DNA from: Bifidobacterium thermophilum
GTDB lineage: Bacteria; Actinomycetota; Actinomycetes; Actinomycetales; Bifidobacteriaceae
Reading direction: 5' to 3'
Length of the DNA stretch: 64,000 nucleotides
Assembly: GCA_000741495.1 (NCBI GenBank)
Contig: JGZV01000003.1
Coordinates: 116,964 to 180,963 of the forward strand
The notes under the pieces are model-generated. The model made no database searches. It saw only the letters and a list, made by a program, of their open reading frames with translations, and was not told where the DNA came from. The translations under genes were made by a program, and so were the position numbers. Of this stretch, positions 63,902-64,000 are shown piece after piece. The stretch's first letter is position 1. Each line of letters begins with the position of its first letter.

Positions 63902-64000
63902 TTATTCGTCCGTTTCGGGTTTGCCTGGTCGGATGGTCGCGGCGCGTGCGATCCGATGGAGCTCTTCCTCCCAGCGCCCCACGGCCTTGGGGCGACGCCC
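63902..64000 (-). CDS. C-terminus of an unidentified protein (cut by window edge)
   Basis: Thirty-two codons and a TAA stop at 63902-63904 are visible, ending in PGKPETDE. It reads as a basic-acidic helical tail (GRWEEELHRIARA). The frame agrees with codon use elsewhere, and a terminator lies 36 nt beyond the stop. Nothing more can be said about its identity. Confidence 0.5.
   Translation of the reverse strand, partial: GRRPKAVGRWEEELHRIARAATIRPGKPETDE

Noticed and set aside
1..64000. CRISPR arrays, prophage or insertion sequences
   Set aside because: No regularly spaced repeats, transposase motifs, integrase or phage structural genes were seen on either strand.

Overview
The window reads as a chromosomal segment of a Bifidobacterium (Actinobacteria). 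The clearest signs are the gene set kinase - giant FN3 protein - MoxR - DUF58 - transglutaminase-like - PP2C (the PFNA arrangement known from bifidobacteria), the galT-galK pair followed by the ACT-domain and UPF0210 genes, high-GC codon use, AAGGAGG-type ribosome sites mixed with many apparently leaderless starts, and no respiratory or sporulation genes. The species cannot be fixed from the sequence alone. I see no tRNA, rRNA, CRISPR array, prophage or intact insertion sequence.

Region 1 (1-21.3 kb) is a cell-surface polysaccharide locus: a truncated membrane acyltransferase, a three-domain GT2-DUF4422-GT8 protein, a Wzm/Wzt-type ABC exporter, a double-GT2 protein, a second block on the minus strand (GT2, a polytopic membrane protein, a GlfT2-like galactofuranosyltransferase and an LtaS-like phosphoglycerol transferase), a small conserved unknown, and a Wzz/BY-kinase chain-length regulator followed by a frameshifted membrane protein. 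Two C homopolymers lie inside genes here (C10 in the LtaS-like gene, C7 in the membrane protein), suggesting switchable surface structures. Bifidobacterial lipoglycans are known to carry galactofuranan with glycerophosphate side chains, and the GlfT2-like and LtaS-like pair is an attractive candidate for making that polymer.

Region 2 (21.8-41.2 kb) is housekeeping: an Rpf/G5 cell-wall lytic enzyme, thioredoxin, a DUF4916 Nudix-like protein, an alpha/beta hydrolase overlapping nudC, an L,D-transpeptidase, a GcvH protein, an App1-type phosphatase, oligopeptidase B, leuB, a TM2 protein, a lipoate ligase, a Crp-family regulator, a class A penicillin-binding protein, an old-yellow-enzyme homologue and an FHA protein. 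Many genes here have a -10 hexamer 6-7 nt before the ATG and no ribosome site, as expected for leaderless mRNAs.

Region 3 (41.2-55.5 kb) is the PFNA operon on the minus strand: Pkb2 kinase, a 2028-residue Ig/FN3 surface protein, MoxR ATPase, DUF58, a transglutaminase-like membrane protein whose catalytic residues all appear substituted, PP2C phosphatase and a variant-leucine-repeat protein, with the FHA phosphothreonine-binding protein converging on it. It looks like a phosphosignalling system that builds or gates a surface protein.

Region 4 (55.6-64 kb) has a PyrD homologue with mixed class features, a dolichol-phosphate-mannose-synthase-like GT2, a DeoR regulator with a broken C-terminus, galT-galK of the Leloir pathway, a 126-bp inverted-repeat-bounded noncoding element, the ACT-domain/UPF0210 pair, a terminator-rich stretch with two mini-ORFs, and the end of an unidentified gene.
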